Source: a virus
IMG/VR virus record: IMGVR_UViG_3300037193_001274
Location: 1-22,792 of that record
Reading direction: 5' to 3' (one strand)
Length of the DNA stretch: 22,792 nucleotides
The stretch's first letter is position 1; every line of letters starts with the position of its first letter. The notes beneath the pieces were generated by a model. It had not been told where the DNA came from. It saw nothing but the letters and a program-made list of their open reading frames with translations, and searched no databases. A program made the position numbers and the translations under genes. This document shows, in pieces, positions 1-6,444 of this stretch.

Positions 1-33
1 CTACATCGACCGACACCGAGGAGAGTACTACGG

Positions 34-375
34 ATGACCGTTACCAACTTCGAGACCCAGTCCATCGAGCAGGCCGCCGGGGCGGTTCGGGAGTTCCGCC
101 GTCGGCTGATCGACCGGGCCGGATTCGGCATCGCCAACTCGGCCGGGGAGCTGGCCAACGAGGAGAACGGCGTGTGGGTCGCGACGACCTACGCCGGGGG
201 CGAGTACGAGCTGGTCGTCTGGACCCGCGACGACACGGACCGGAACCGCGACCGCCGGATCTTCCGGGTCACCGCCCAGCTCCTGCAGGCCCACCCCGGA
301 TACCTGGAGGACATCTTCCTCCACGTCGTCCGGGGCGCGCAGGCCGACTACGACGGCCCGGGTCTGCGCCCATGA
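34..375 (+). CDS. Small hypothetical phage protein (113 aa)
   Basis: I do not recognise this protein. It is soluble-looking with no membrane segment and no Cys cluster. A beta-rich centre around residues 48-70 (WVATTYAGGEYELVVW) is followed by a helical C-terminus. The ATG at 34 is supported by a strong ribosome binding site, GAGGAGAG at 18-25, 8 bases upstream. Its TGA overlaps the ATG of the dUTPase fusion gene (ATGA at 372-375), so the two are probably translationally coupled. That coupling suggests co-expression with nucleotide metabolism but does not give a function. Confidence 0.75.
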   Translation: MTVTNFETQSIEQAAGAVREFRRRLIDRAGFGIANSAGELANEENGVWVATTYAGGEYELVVWTRDDTDRNRDRRIFRVTAQLLQAHPGYLEDIFLHVVRGAQADYDGPGLRP

Positions 376-1220
376 GCCGGACGGTCTACTTGGCCGAAGC
401 GATCGATCGGGCGCCGGAGCTGGACCGCAACCTGGTCGAGAAGATCGCGCTGGTGCTGTCGGGCCAGGGCTGGGCCGTCTATCGGCCCTGGGCGGCCTGG
501 TACATCACCACCATGGACGTAAGCCCGCAGCCGGAGCTGGTCAACCGGCAGGCTCTAGAGCTGGCTGATGCGATGATCGCGTACTGGCCAGAGCGAGTCC
601 ATTCGACCGGGGTGCCACGTGAGATCGAGATGGCGGTCGAGCGCGGCATCCCGGTCCTGGTGATCGGCCGAGGGCGAACCTGGTCGCTGTCCGACGTGGA
701 CGTGTTGCCGGAGTTCGAGTCGACGGATCCGATCGTCGCCTGGTTGGCGAACGTGCCGGAGCCGGACCCGCAGCCGTCGGGGATGCTGGATCTGATCTTC
801 ACCGGGCCGGGTCCGCTGCCGACGCGGGCGCACGCAGGGGACGCCGGATTCGACTTGTACGTCTCGGAGGAGAAGGTCATTCCGCCGAACGAGTTCGTCG
901 ACGTGCCCTGCGGGGTCTCGCTGGCGCTGCCGGACGACCTGTGGGCGCGGATCACTGGGCGGTCATCGACGCTGCGGCGCCGGGGGCTCCTCGTGGCCGA
1001 AGGGATCATCGACGCGGGCTACCGGGGGCCGCTGTACGCGGGCGTCTGGAACCTCACGGAAGACCCCGTTACGCTCCCCGTCGGGGACCGTGTCGCCCAG
1101 CTCCTGGTCGCCCCCAACATCGCACCCATGTTCCGGCCGATCCTGGTCGGGTCGGACGAGTTCGAGGCCATTCCGCACGACGGGCGGGGGACCGCCGGAT
1201 TCGGGAGCACGGGCTCGTAG
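372..1220 (+). CDS. dut: Nucleoside deoxyribosyltransferase-like / dUTPase fusion
   Basis: 282 aa, two domains. Residues about 145-282 form a trimeric dUTPase, which hydrolyses dUTP to dUMP and pyrophosphate. All five family motifs are readable: AHAGDAGFDLY (153-163), GRSST (196-200), GIIDAGYRG (211-219, catalytic-type Asp214), GDRVAQL (238-244) and RGTAGFGSTG (272-281). Residues 1-130 resemble the nucleoside 2-deoxyribosyltransferase fold: a VYLAEAI start, an ADAMIAYWP strand, and PREIEMAVERGIPVLVI with Glu84 where the family nucleophile lies. Stand-alone dUTPases are about 150 aa, so the N-terminal half is a real extra domain. The ATG at 372 overlaps the upstream stop; an open frame extends further upstream to 174 but lies inside the previous gene. 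The dUTPase call is firm. The N-domain activity is inferred. Confidence 0.92.
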   Translation: MSRTVYLAEAIDRAPELDRNLVEKIALVLSGQGWAVYRPWAAWYITTMDVSPQPELVNRQALELADAMIAYWPERVHSTGVPREIEMAVERGIPVLVIGRGRTWSLSDVDVLPEFESTDPIVAWLANVPEPDPQPSGMLDLIFTGPGPLPTRAHAGDAGFDLYVSEEKVIPPNEFVDVPCGVSLALPDDLWARITGRSSTLRRRGLLVAEGIIDAGYRGPLYAGVWNLTEDPVTLPVGDRVAQLLVAPNIAPMFRPILVGSDEFEAIPHDGRGTAGFGSTGS

Positions 1221-1282
1221 CGGACTGATACGCTCGGTCTTGTCAGCGGCGTGATGCCGTAGCACCCGTGATGGGAGACGAA

Positions 1283-1522
1283 ATGCCGAAGGAAACGATC
1301 AAGGGCGTGCCGAGTGGAGGCCCGCACATCGAACTGGACGTGAACTGGGGCAAGATTCACGACGGGACGATCCAGGTGGCGACCCGCAACACCGAGGTCG
1401 AGGACCGGTACTCGGCGGAGTCGGGCTGGGCTATCCACCTGAACGAGACCCAGTCCAGCGCCCTGATCCGTGCGCTCACCCGGGCGCACCGCCGGACGTT
1501 CCTCTCGATCGAGGACGACTGA
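1283..1522 (+). CDS. Small hypothetical protein (79 aa)
   Basis: Not recognised. It has a beta-rich first half (IELDVNWGKI, GTIQVAT) and a helical, basic end (SALIRALTRAHRRTFLSIEDD). In-frame GTG (1268) and ATG (1271) codons lie upstream, but ATG 1283 is preferred because GGGAGA at 1273-1278 precedes it closely while nothing like a ribosome binding site precedes the other two. The gene sits alone between the dUTPase gene and a strong stem-loop. It is the last gene before the terminase transcription unit. Confidence 0.65.
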   Translation: MPKETIKGVPSGGPHIELDVNWGKIHDGTIQVATRNTEVEDRYSAESGWAIHLNETQSSALIRALTRAHRRTFLSIEDD

Positions 1523-1561
1523 GCAACCGGCGGCCTGGTAGGAACTGACCTCGGTCGCCGG

Positions 1562-1612
1562 GAGGGGCGGGGGTCCGTGGCCCGTAGGGGTGGCCACGGG
1601 CTCTCGCCCCTC
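1562..1612 (+). terminator. 21-bp stem-loop, probable terminator
   Basis: Bases 1562-1582 pair with 1592-1612 around a 9-base loop (1583-1591). All 21 positions pair, three as G-U wobble. The apical part is a perfect 8-bp dyad, CCGTGGCC / GGCCACGG. The 3' side continues CACTTGTCT, with only a few T residues, so it is not a classic intrinsic terminator, though U-poor hairpins are usual in high-GC actinobacteria. It lies in the only sizeable gap between the 1283 gene and the terminase gene, just before a promoter-like element, so it could separate two transcription units. Confidence 0.6.
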
Positions 1613-1614
1613 AC

Positions 1615-1639
1615 TTGTCTCGGTGGTACACTAAGTAAG
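1615..1639 (+). promoter_or_regulatory. Promoter-like element, terminase unit
   Basis: TTGTCT, then CGGTGG, then TACACT at 1627-1632. TG-G-TACACT fits an extended -10 sequence. Exactly 7 bases separate TACACT from the ATG at 1640, so transcription from this -10 would begin at or next to the start codon. No -35 sequence is visible at normal spacing; that region lies in the stem-loop. It is one of at least seven copies of the TGGTAC(A/C/T)CT core in the window. Confidence 0.55.
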
Positions 1640-2341
1640 ATGGGAGCCGCTGAGCGCTACAGCGACGCGCCACCGATGTACGAGTGGTTGGCTAGTCAGC
1701 ACATGAACATCGATCCGCGTCGAGCGGCTGCGGCTCGCTACCTGGCCGAGCGATTCGGGTTCTGGGAGGGCTACAGCCACGCGCGGGCGCTCCGGGTGCT
1801 CGGGCGCGAGAAATCCGAGCACCTGCTCGGGGCTCAGCTCCTGTCCGACGATTACGCCAGCCAGTTTCAGCTCGACGCCAAGGATCGGATCGTCAAGACC
1901 GGCCTGGCCGGACCGCTGGTGCCGGTCGATGTGGTCCAGTGCAACTGGGAGTACTCGTCTGCCAAGCGCTGCCAGCGGGTCGCGATCCCGGGGGCCGAGA
2001 AGTGCGGTCAGCACGGCGGCGCCTGGATCTCGGAGGAAGAGCGCGAGAACCTGGTCAGCTCGGTCATGGACCGGCTGATCCTCCTCACGGACAAGGCCGT
2101 CGGGACCCTGGAGGGGTTGCTCGATGCAGGGTCCGAGAAGGTGCGGCTGGAGGCCGCTCTCGGTATCCTCGACCGCGCCGGAGTCGGGGCCGCCAAGAAG
2201 ATCGACCTGAATATCACCAACGAGGCGGAGCTGGAGGCCGCCGAAGCCTTGAATCGACTGGAGGCCCTGGCCAAGGAGTTCCAGTCGAAGGCCGAGCTCG
2301 AAGCGATCGAAGGCGAGATCGTCGATGAGCAGCACTCTTAG
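1640..2341 (+). CDS. terS: Terminase small subunit
   Basis: 233 aa. The small subunit recognises phage DNA and hands it to the large terminase for packaging. The call rests mainly on position, since it overlaps the large subunit gene by 17 bases. Other support is a helix-rich N-terminus fitting a DNA-binding region, and a possible zinc site C101-X9-C111-X10-C122-X2-H125 ending in HGG, a motif seen in some phage small subunits. The C-terminus (residues about 190-233) is a Glu/Ala-rich helix, plausible for oligomerisation or large-subunit contact. ATG 1640 is chosen over an upstream TTG/GTG frame because the promoter-like TACACT ends 7 bases before it. There is no convincing ribosome binding site, so it may be leaderless. 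Confidence 0.75.
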   Translation: MGAAERYSDAPPMYEWLASQHMNIDPRRAAAARYLAERFGFWEGYSHARALRVLGREKSEHLLGAQLLSDDYASQFQLDAKDRIVKTGLAGPLVPVDVVQCNWEYSSAKRCQRVAIPGAEKCGQHGGAWISEEERENLVSSVMDRLILLTDKAVGTLEGLLDAGSEKVRLEAALGILDRAGVGAAKKIDLNITNEAELEAAEALNRLEALAKEFQSKAELEAIEGEIVDEQHS

Positions 2342-3758
2342 TCTGGAGCAGCGCGTCGCGCTGATGCCACCGCCCGAGCGGCAGCGCTTCCTCGACGGTC
2401 TGGACATGCGCAAGCTCCGGTGGTCCTGGAACTGGACCGCCATGCCCAACCAGCTGGCCGCCACCGAGAGCGCAGCGGCAATCGCCCTGTTCCTCGCGGG
2501 CCGAGGGGCGGGCAAGACCCGTACCGGCGCCGAGAAGATCCGCCGCCGGGTGACCAACACCAAGTATAAGCTCCGGATCCTGCTGGTGGCGCGTACCGCC
2601 GCCGACGTCCGCGATGTCATGGTGAATGGCGACTCGGGGATCATGTCGGTGTTCCCTCGGCACGAACGGCCCCGCTATATCGCCTCGCAGCGCCGGGTCG
2701 AGTTCGCCAACGGCTGCGAGGCCCTGATGTTCACGGCCGAGGAGCCCAGCCAGCTCCGAGGCCCGCAGGGACACTTGTCGTGGGCCGACGAGGTGGCCGC
2801 GTGGGACCTGCGGCCGGACGACTCGGGTCTGAACGCCTGGGACAACCTGGTCATCGCGACGCGTCTTCCGGGGCCGGACGGCACCGAGCCGCAGATCTTC
2901 GCGACCACTACGCCGAAGAAGCTTCCGCTGGTCCGTGACCTCTACTCGCAGGGTCTGGACCCCAACAACCTCCGGGTCGAGTTGTTCACCGGCAAGACGC
3001 GCGACAACGTACACCTGTCGTCGCAGTACCTGGCCAACCTGGAGGCCATCTACAAGGGCACTCGCCTGGCCGCCCAGGAGCTCGACGCCGAAGTCATGAT
3101 GGACGTTGAGGGCGCCCTCTGGATGGAGGACCTGCTCAACGAGATGCGGGTTTACGACTCGGTCGGGAAGCTCCCGTTGCGGGTGGTCGGCGTGGACCCG
3201 ACGACGGCCGATCGACCCCGCGACGAGTGCGGCATCGTGGTGGTCGGGGCGACCAGCCAATCGAACCCGGTTCACCGCACCGGGTATGTCCTCGGCGACT
3301 ACTCGATGCAGGATACCCCGTCGAAGTGGGCGGCCGAGATCGTCCGGGTGGCGAAGCTCTGGGATGCGCCCGTGGTGGCCGAGTCGAACCAGGGTGGGGC
3401 GATGGTCCGAGAGGTTATCAAGAACTCCCCCGGCGGCAAGGACGTCCAGGTCCGGCTGGTGCACGCAAAGCAGGGTAAGGCTCTCCGGGCTGAGCCGGTC
3501 TCGATGGCCTACGACCAGAAGCGGGTCATTCACAACGGCCGGTTCCCGGAGCTGGAAGACCAGATGACGACCTGGGTCCCAGGCGAGACGGCCGAGTCGC
3601 CGGACCGGGTCGACGCGCTGGTTCACGGGCTGACCGCGCTGGTGGTTCCGCAAGCGCTGAACGCCGGGGTCGGAGGGTCCCGATTGTCGGCCCCGGCACG
3701 CAAGGCGCCACCGATCGCCCGAGGAGCGTCGACCGCCATCGGCCGACGGCGCCGCTAG
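2325..3758 (+). CDS. terL: Terminase large subunit (ATPase and nuclease)
   Basis: 477 aa, normal length for the family. It is the packaging motor that translocates DNA into the prohead and cuts it. The ATPase domain has Walker A GRGAGKTR at residues 59-66, Walker B HLSWADEVA at 150-158 with Asp155-Glu156, and an ATTTPKK coupling motif at about 196-202. The RNase H-like nuclease domain has GVDPTT with Asp291, VVAESNQGG with Glu353, and VDALVHG with Asp430, a plausible acidic triad. The tail after residue 450 is basic (SAPARKAPPIARG to GRRRR). ATG 2325 lies inside the small subunit gene, as expected for translational coupling. Confidence 0.96.
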   Translation: MSSTLSLEQRVALMPPPERQRFLDGLDMRKLRWSWNWTAMPNQLAATESAAAIALFLAGRGAGKTRTGAEKIRRRVTNTKYKLRILLVARTAADVRDVMVNGDSGIMSVFPRHERPRYIASQRRVEFANGCEALMFTAEEPSQLRGPQGHLSWADEVAAWDLRPDDSGLNAWDNLVIATRLPGPDGTEPQIFATTTPKKLPLVRDLYSQGLDPNNLRVELFTGKTRDNVHLSSQYLANLEAIYKGTRLAAQELDAEVMMDVEGALWMEDLLNEMRVYDSVGKLPLRVVGVDPTTADRPRDECGIVVVGATSQSNPVHRTGYVLGDYSMQDTPSKWAAEIVRVAKLWDAPVVAESNQGGAMVREVIKNSPGGKDVQVRLVHAKQGKALRAEPVSMAYDQKRVIHNGRFPELEDQMTTWVPGETAESPDRVDALVHGLTALVVPQALNAGVGGSRLSAPARKAPPIARGASTAIGRRRR

Positions 3759-3761
3759 TGC

Positions 3762-3797
3762 TTGCCAAAGTGACAAGTCGTATGGTTGACTAGTCCC
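3762..3797 (+). promoter_or_regulatory. Possible promoter, divergent copy
   Basis: TTGCCA at 3762-3767 could be a -35 sequence. Eighteen bases later, TGG-TTGACT (hexamer 3786-3791) resembles the window's TGG-TACACT core at its last three bases. The hexamer ends 6 bases before ATG 3798, which has no ribosome binding site. TTGACT is a poor -10, so this is a weaker candidate than the others. GTGACAAG at 3770-3777 also carries TTGTCAC on the opposite strand, so this stretch may hold a reversed recognition half. Confidence 0.35.
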
Positions 3798-4118
3798 ATG
3801 AACAACACACCGCGAATCGCCCCAGGTCAGCCGCTCTACACGTTCGACATCGAGCGTCTCAACGGCGAGCCGATCACTGATCTGCAGGAGATCGGCGGGG
3901 TTCTGTCGGACATCTTCACACCCGGCGAGAAGAGCTGGGTTCCGGGCGTCGACTTCGGTGAGGACTTCCCCGAGGGCTACGACCCGCGTCAGTACGTCGG
4001 CCGGTACTGGATCAACCCGCGTCGGCTGACCCAGGACGACTACAAGACATTGCACCAGACGGGCGGCTGGCTGGCTGAGCCGGACCTGCGCCGGTCGATC
4101 GAGGTCTTCTTCCCCTAA
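3798..4118 (+). CDS. Hypothetical protein (106 aa), possibly leaderless
   Basis: Not recognised. It is acidic and aromatic (WVPGVDFGEDFPEGYDPRQY, YVGRYWINPRRL), with no membrane segment. ATG 3798 is preferred over the in-frame TTG at 3786 because the TTG sits inside the promoter-like hexamer. There is no Shine-Dalgarno sequence before either. It is followed by a strong inverted repeat at 4126-4163, so it may be a monocistronic unit between the terminase operon and the next genes. Confidence 0.65.
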   Translation: MNNTPRIAPGQPLYTFDIERLNGEPITDLQEIGGVLSDIFTPGEKSWVPGVDFGEDFPEGYDPRQYVGRYWINPRRLTQDDYKTLHQTGGWLAEPDLRRSIEVFFP

Positions 4119-4125
4119 GGAGATC

Positions 4126-4163
4126 GCCCGGCCGGGGAGAGACAACCAAACCCCCGGCCGGGC
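4126..4163 (+). terminator. 12-bp perfect inverted repeat, probable terminator
   Basis: GCCCGGCCGGGG (4126-4137) and CCCCGGCCGGGC (4152-4163) are perfectly complementary around a 14-base A-rich loop. Each arm also contains CCCGGCCGGG, which is itself a palindrome, so alternative small hairpins or a cruciform are possible. It starts 8 bases after the stop of the 3798 gene. There is no T run after it. The likely role is a terminator or mRNA stabiliser. A packaging or protein-binding site cannot be excluded. Confidence 0.55.
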
Positions 4164-4202
4164 AGATCCCTTTCACCAACCAACCCCGCTGAGGAGCTTA
4201 CC

Positions 4203-4781
4203 ATGGCCAAGACCATCTCGACCACCGCCGTCCGCTGTGGGTTCTGCATGACCGGCAACCACGCGTCCTGTCGCCCGGCGGTGCGTCGCGGAGACGGGAC
4301 GGGCGTCTGGCGCTGCGCGTGCACAGACGACAGTCACGCCAATCAGCAGCCGTTCTGCCTGGATTGCAAGTCGACCGAGGCCGTCAACCCGGTGACTTGG
4401 CAGTGCATCGACCTGGCCGAGTGCCAGACGGCAGTCGAGGCCCGCCGGGCCAAGGACCCGCTGATGCAGTTCATCGCGAAGTGCCGCGAGGACGGCCGGG
4501 CCGAGGCTGCCGAACGCGATCGCGCCCGCCGCATCGCGGCCGACCCCGGACGGCCCGAACCCAAGCCGCGTCAGAAGCGCGAGCCCAAGACGCCCAAGCC
4601 GTGCCGGTGCGGGTGCGGCGAGATGACCGGCGGCGGGAAGTTCCGGCCGGGCCACGATGCCAAGCTCAAGGGGAGGTTGTCTACAATCACCGGGGACGCT
4701 ACCCTGACGGCGGAGGAGAGGAAGGCAGCGGCTGACGAACTGACTGAACTGGGTTGGTCCAAGTACATCAGGGAGTTGTGA
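4203..4781 (+). CDS. Cys-rich, probably zinc-binding protein
   Basis: 192 aa. The N-terminal 80 residues hold many Cys/His residues arranged as CGFC, HASC, CAC, CLDC and two further Cys, consistent with two zinc-ribbon or treble-clef-like knuckles. A basic Pro/Lys linker (residues about 115-135) follows. The C-terminal segment, CRCGCGEMTGGG then FRPGHDAKLKGRL, is a motif I recall in hypothetical proteins of actinophages. Its function is unknown; nucleic acid binding is an inference. ATG 4203 has GAGGAG about 6 bases upstream. Its stop lies 4 bases before the next gene. Confidence 0.8.
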   Translation: MAKTISTTAVRCGFCMTGNHASCRPAVRRGDGTGVWRCACTDDSHANQQPFCLDCKSTEAVNPVTWQCIDLAECQTAVEARRAKDPLMQFIAKCREDGRAEAAERDRARRIAADPGRPEPKPRQKREPKTPKPCRCGCGEMTGGGKFRPGHDAKLKGRLSTITGDATLTAEERKAAADELTELGWSKYIREL

Positions 4782-4785
4782 ACCG

Positions 4786-5082
4786 ATGACCGTTCTGTGG
4801 ATTGTTCTCGCGCTGGCCGGGGGCGTGCTTCTCGGCCGCGCGACCAACAACAGCCACCTGCTCGACCGGATCGAGGTCCTGGAGGACCTGCTGGACGACG
4901 CCTGGGAGAAGCTCAACCTCGCCAAGCGCGACCCGATCACGGGATCCAGCTTCATCTCGCGTGGCGCCCGCGCCCGGCTGCGCCAGATCCAGGAGAGCGC
5001 CGGGGGCTGGTTGCCCAACGACGAGTTCCCGATCGAGATCAAGCAGGGAAGGCTCGCTCGGGCATACGAAGGCGTCGCATGA
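4786..5082 (+). CDS. Small single-pass membrane protein (98 aa)
   Basis: An N-terminal hydrophobic helix at residues 2-18 (VLWIVLALAGGVLLG) is followed by a charged helical stretch (HLLDRIEVLEDLLDDAWEKLNLAKRD) with coiled-coil character, then a polar tail. The start follows the upstream stop by 4 bases, and its own stop overlaps the next start (ATGA at 5079-5082). The function is unknown. Single-pass membrane proteins encoded in pairs can be lysis proteins, but no endolysin is seen nearby, so I do not call it a holin. Confidence 0.75.
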   Translation: MTVLWIVLALAGGVLLGRATNNSHLLDRIEVLEDLLDDAWEKLNLAKRDPITGSSFISRGARARLRQIQESAGGWLPNDEFPIEIKQGRLARAYEGVA

Positions 5083-5177
5083 GTATCGGCGAGGTTCTCG
5101 CCGACACCTGGCCGCTGTTCCTGTTCGCCCTGTTCATCGCCTGGGTCTTCGCCCACTACCGAGGTAGCTCCCGCTGA
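5079..5177 (+). CDS. Tiny membrane protein (32 aa)
   Basis: An open frame of 32 codons starting at the ATGA overlap with the 4786 gene. The middle is strongly hydrophobic with aromatic residues (WPLFLFALFIAWVFA, residues 11-25) and the end is basic (HYRGSSR), giving a single membrane segment. Translational coupling and the sharply hydrophobic composition support a real gene despite its size. It may form a pair with the 4786 membrane protein. No family is recognised. Confidence 0.6.
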   Translation: MSIGEVLADTWPLFLFALFIAWVFAHYRGSSR

Positions 5178-5179
5178 CC

Positions 5180-5204
5180 TTGTCAATGTGGTACCCTTCG
5201 CCAT
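5180..5204 (+). promoter_or_regulatory. Promoter-like element, full consensus copy
   Basis: TTGTCAATGTGGTACCCT runs from 5180 to 5197, and 7 bases later the ATG at 5205 begins. The geometry is the same as at the terminase gene. TG-G-TACCCT resembles an extended -10; TTGTCA is only 6 bases upstream of it, too close to be a standard -35. Together with the copy at 15500-15517, which shares GTCAATGTGGTAC, this copy defines the long form of the element. Confidence 0.6.
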
Positions 5205-5522
5205 ATGGCGGAAGGCGATATTCGGGTCGAGCTGGATGTCTTCCCGGCCGACGTGCGCCTGCCGACCGGAGCCACGCTGCATGACGTCCGGGTCACCGTA
5301 ACCAACCTGGGCCTGCATATCTGGGAAGGTGTGCCGCCCATCGCCCGATACCACCGCGAACGCGTCCTCTCGCTGGAGGGCGCGTTCGCGTCTGGGTATG
5401 GTGTTCAGATCGAGGACGGTATCGTCACGGTCAAGCGAAGCCGTAGCTGTTCCTGCGCCAGCACGCTCAAATACTACGACCTGTGGCCAGGCCAGCGCCG
5501 AGTGGCGGTGCGTCGCCGATGA
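5205..5522 (+). CDS. Hypothetical protein (105 aa), probably leaderless
   Basis: Not recognised. It is beta-rich, with alternating hydrophobic residues (IRVELDVFPADVRL, DVRVTVTNLGLHIW), and ends in a basic segment with CSC at about residues 83-85 and WPGQRRVAVRRR. ATG 5205 directly follows a full promoter-like element by 7 bases, and no ribosome binding site is visible. Its stop overlaps the MuF-like gene start (ATGA at 5519-5522), so it leads the transcription unit that includes the MuF-like gene. Confidence 0.7.
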   Translation: MAEGDIRVELDVFPADVRLPTGATLHDVRVTVTNLGLHIWEGVPPIARYHRERVLSLEGAFASGYGVQIEDGIVTVKRSRSCSCASTLKYYDLWPGQRRVAVRRR

Positions 5523-6163
5523 CCCAGCAGGACGATCAGGCGACCGAGGAGCAGATTGCTGCCGCGCTGGCGCCGATCCTCGCCGAGCTCGCCGCTCAGG
5601 GCGCCCCGGTGGCGCCGTCCGCGATCGAGACTCCGATCGACGAAGCGGTCGGCGCGATGCTCCTGGCATACCTGCTGCGGGTCGGATTCGAGATGATCCG
5701 GTCCTTCCGCCAGCCTGAGCCGCCGTGGGCCGAGCGCATCGACGAGCTGGCCTACCGGTACTCGAATCAGGGTGTGCGGCGGGCGGCCGAGTGGACTCGC
5801 GAGGCCGTGCACCACTGGCCGGACCTGGCGCCAGGTACCGAGATGGCCGATCGAGTCGACCGAGCCGCCAACAGTGTTGACCCGATCGCGGTCGGCGTGA
5901 CCACGGCCAGCCGCGAGATGGTTCGCCGTGATCTGGCCGTCGATCTCGGGTCGACTCGAAAGACCTGGCGCACCAAGAAGGACACCCGCGTCCGGCCGAG
6001 CCACTTCGCGATGGAAGGCCAGTCGGTTCCGCTGGACCGGCCGTTCATCTCGGGGGCCGGGGTCCGGATCTGGCACCCAGGCGATCCGATGGCGCCGCTA
6101 TCGGAGACCATCATGTGCCGGTGCCGACTCTCCTATCGACTCCGACGGCTGGAGGCCGCATGA
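5519..6163 (+). CDS. MuF-like minor head protein
   Basis: 214 aa. The C-terminal part matches the Phage Mu F head morphogenesis domain: KTWRTKKDTRVRPSH at residues 148-162 (D155, R157, R159, H162), GQSVPLDRPF shortly after, and a terminal CRC at 200-202. MuF-type proteins associate with the portal and enter the prohead. The N-terminal half is helical, with an apolar helix near residues 45-60 (AVGAMLLAYLLRVGFEMI). It is shorter than many MuF proteins. Unusually, it is encoded before the portal gene rather than after it, separated only by a small membrane protein gene. Confidence 0.82.
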   Translation: MTQQDDQATEEQIAAALAPILAELAAQGAPVAPSAIETPIDEAVGAMLLAYLLRVGFEMIRSFRQPEPPWAERIDELAYRYSNQGVRRAAEWTREAVHHWPDLAPGTEMADRVDRAANSVDPIAVGVTTASREMVRRDLAVDLGSTRKTWRTKKDTRVRPSHFAMEGQSVPLDRPFISGAGVRIWHPGDPMAPLSETIMCRCRLSYRLRRLEAA

Positions 6164-6444
6164 AGCTCACTGAGATTCTGATCGGACTGGCCGCGACCAA
6201 GCGTTTCGTGAATCTCGTCACCGAAGATGAAATCACGCGCCCCGTCCGCGAAAAGGTCGCCCGGCGGTTCCCGGACAGCAAGGTCAACTATCTGCTCAAC
6301 TGTCCCTACTGTGTAGGCGTCTGGGGTGGGTTCCTGATCATGTCGCCGTACACCCCGCCCTATGTGCGCAATGCGCTGGCTATGGCGGGGCTCTCGGACC
6401 TGGTACTCTGGGCGCGAGGTGTCGTCGAATCTAAGGTGAAGTGA
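6160..6444 (+). CDS. DUF1360-like small membrane protein
   Basis: 94 aa. The signature NCPYCVGVWGGFL at about residues 47-59 (two Cys then Trp) resembles the DUF1360 family of small membrane proteins found in phages and Bacillus. Apolar stretches lie near residues 5-20 and 50-62. Its ATG overlaps the stop of the MuF-like gene, and its TGA overlaps the portal ATG (TGATG at 6442-6446), so it is translated in the same unit. The function is unknown. A promoter-like TGGTACTCT lies near its 3' end. Confidence 0.7.
   Translation: MKLTEILIGLAATKRFVNLVTEDEITRPVREKVARRFPDSKVNYLLNCPYCVGVWGGFLIMSPYTPPYVRNALAMAGLSDLVLWARGVVESKVK
6393..6409 (+). promoter_or_regulatory. Promoter-like core before portal gene
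   Basis: CTGGTACTCT (6400-6409), an extended -10-like TG-G-TACTCT, lies inside the 3' end of the DUF1360-like gene, 34 bases before the portal ATG. The upstream GTCA half of the long consensus is not conserved here (TCGGACC instead). It is listed because the core recurs at similar places before other genes. Taken alone it could be chance coding sequence. Confidence 0.35.

Noticed and set aside
174-371. Upstream extension of the dUTPase fusion frame
   Set aside because: It overlaps the 34-375 gene almost fully, is Arg/Pro/Gly-rich shadow sequence, and the ATGA overlap at 372 gives a natural start.
1226-1245. TGATACGCT and TTGTCA upstream of the 1283 gene
   Set aside because: The two halves are in the wrong order relative to the recurrent element, and the hexamer after TTGTCA does not match. 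The 1283 gene has a ribosome binding site and may simply be read from upstream.
2214-4145. 643-codon open frame on the minus strand, and similar long ones at 14778-17396 and 18015-19715
   Set aside because: They are shadows of the terminase, capsid and tail genes. They have no recognisable motifs, no promoter or ribosome binding context, and cross gene boundaries of the + strand.
4670-4687. TTGTC followed by TACAAT, a good -10 hexamer
   Set aside because: It is inside the Cys-rich gene, lacks the TGGTAC core and a -35 at normal spacing, and is about 100 bases from the next start. It may be weakly active but is not supported.
4797-5177. 126- and 121-codon frames overlapping the two small membrane protein genes
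   Set aside because: They are Arg/Pro-rich shadow frames. The 4797 frame is real only from its internal ATG at 5079, which is annotated as the 32-residue protein.
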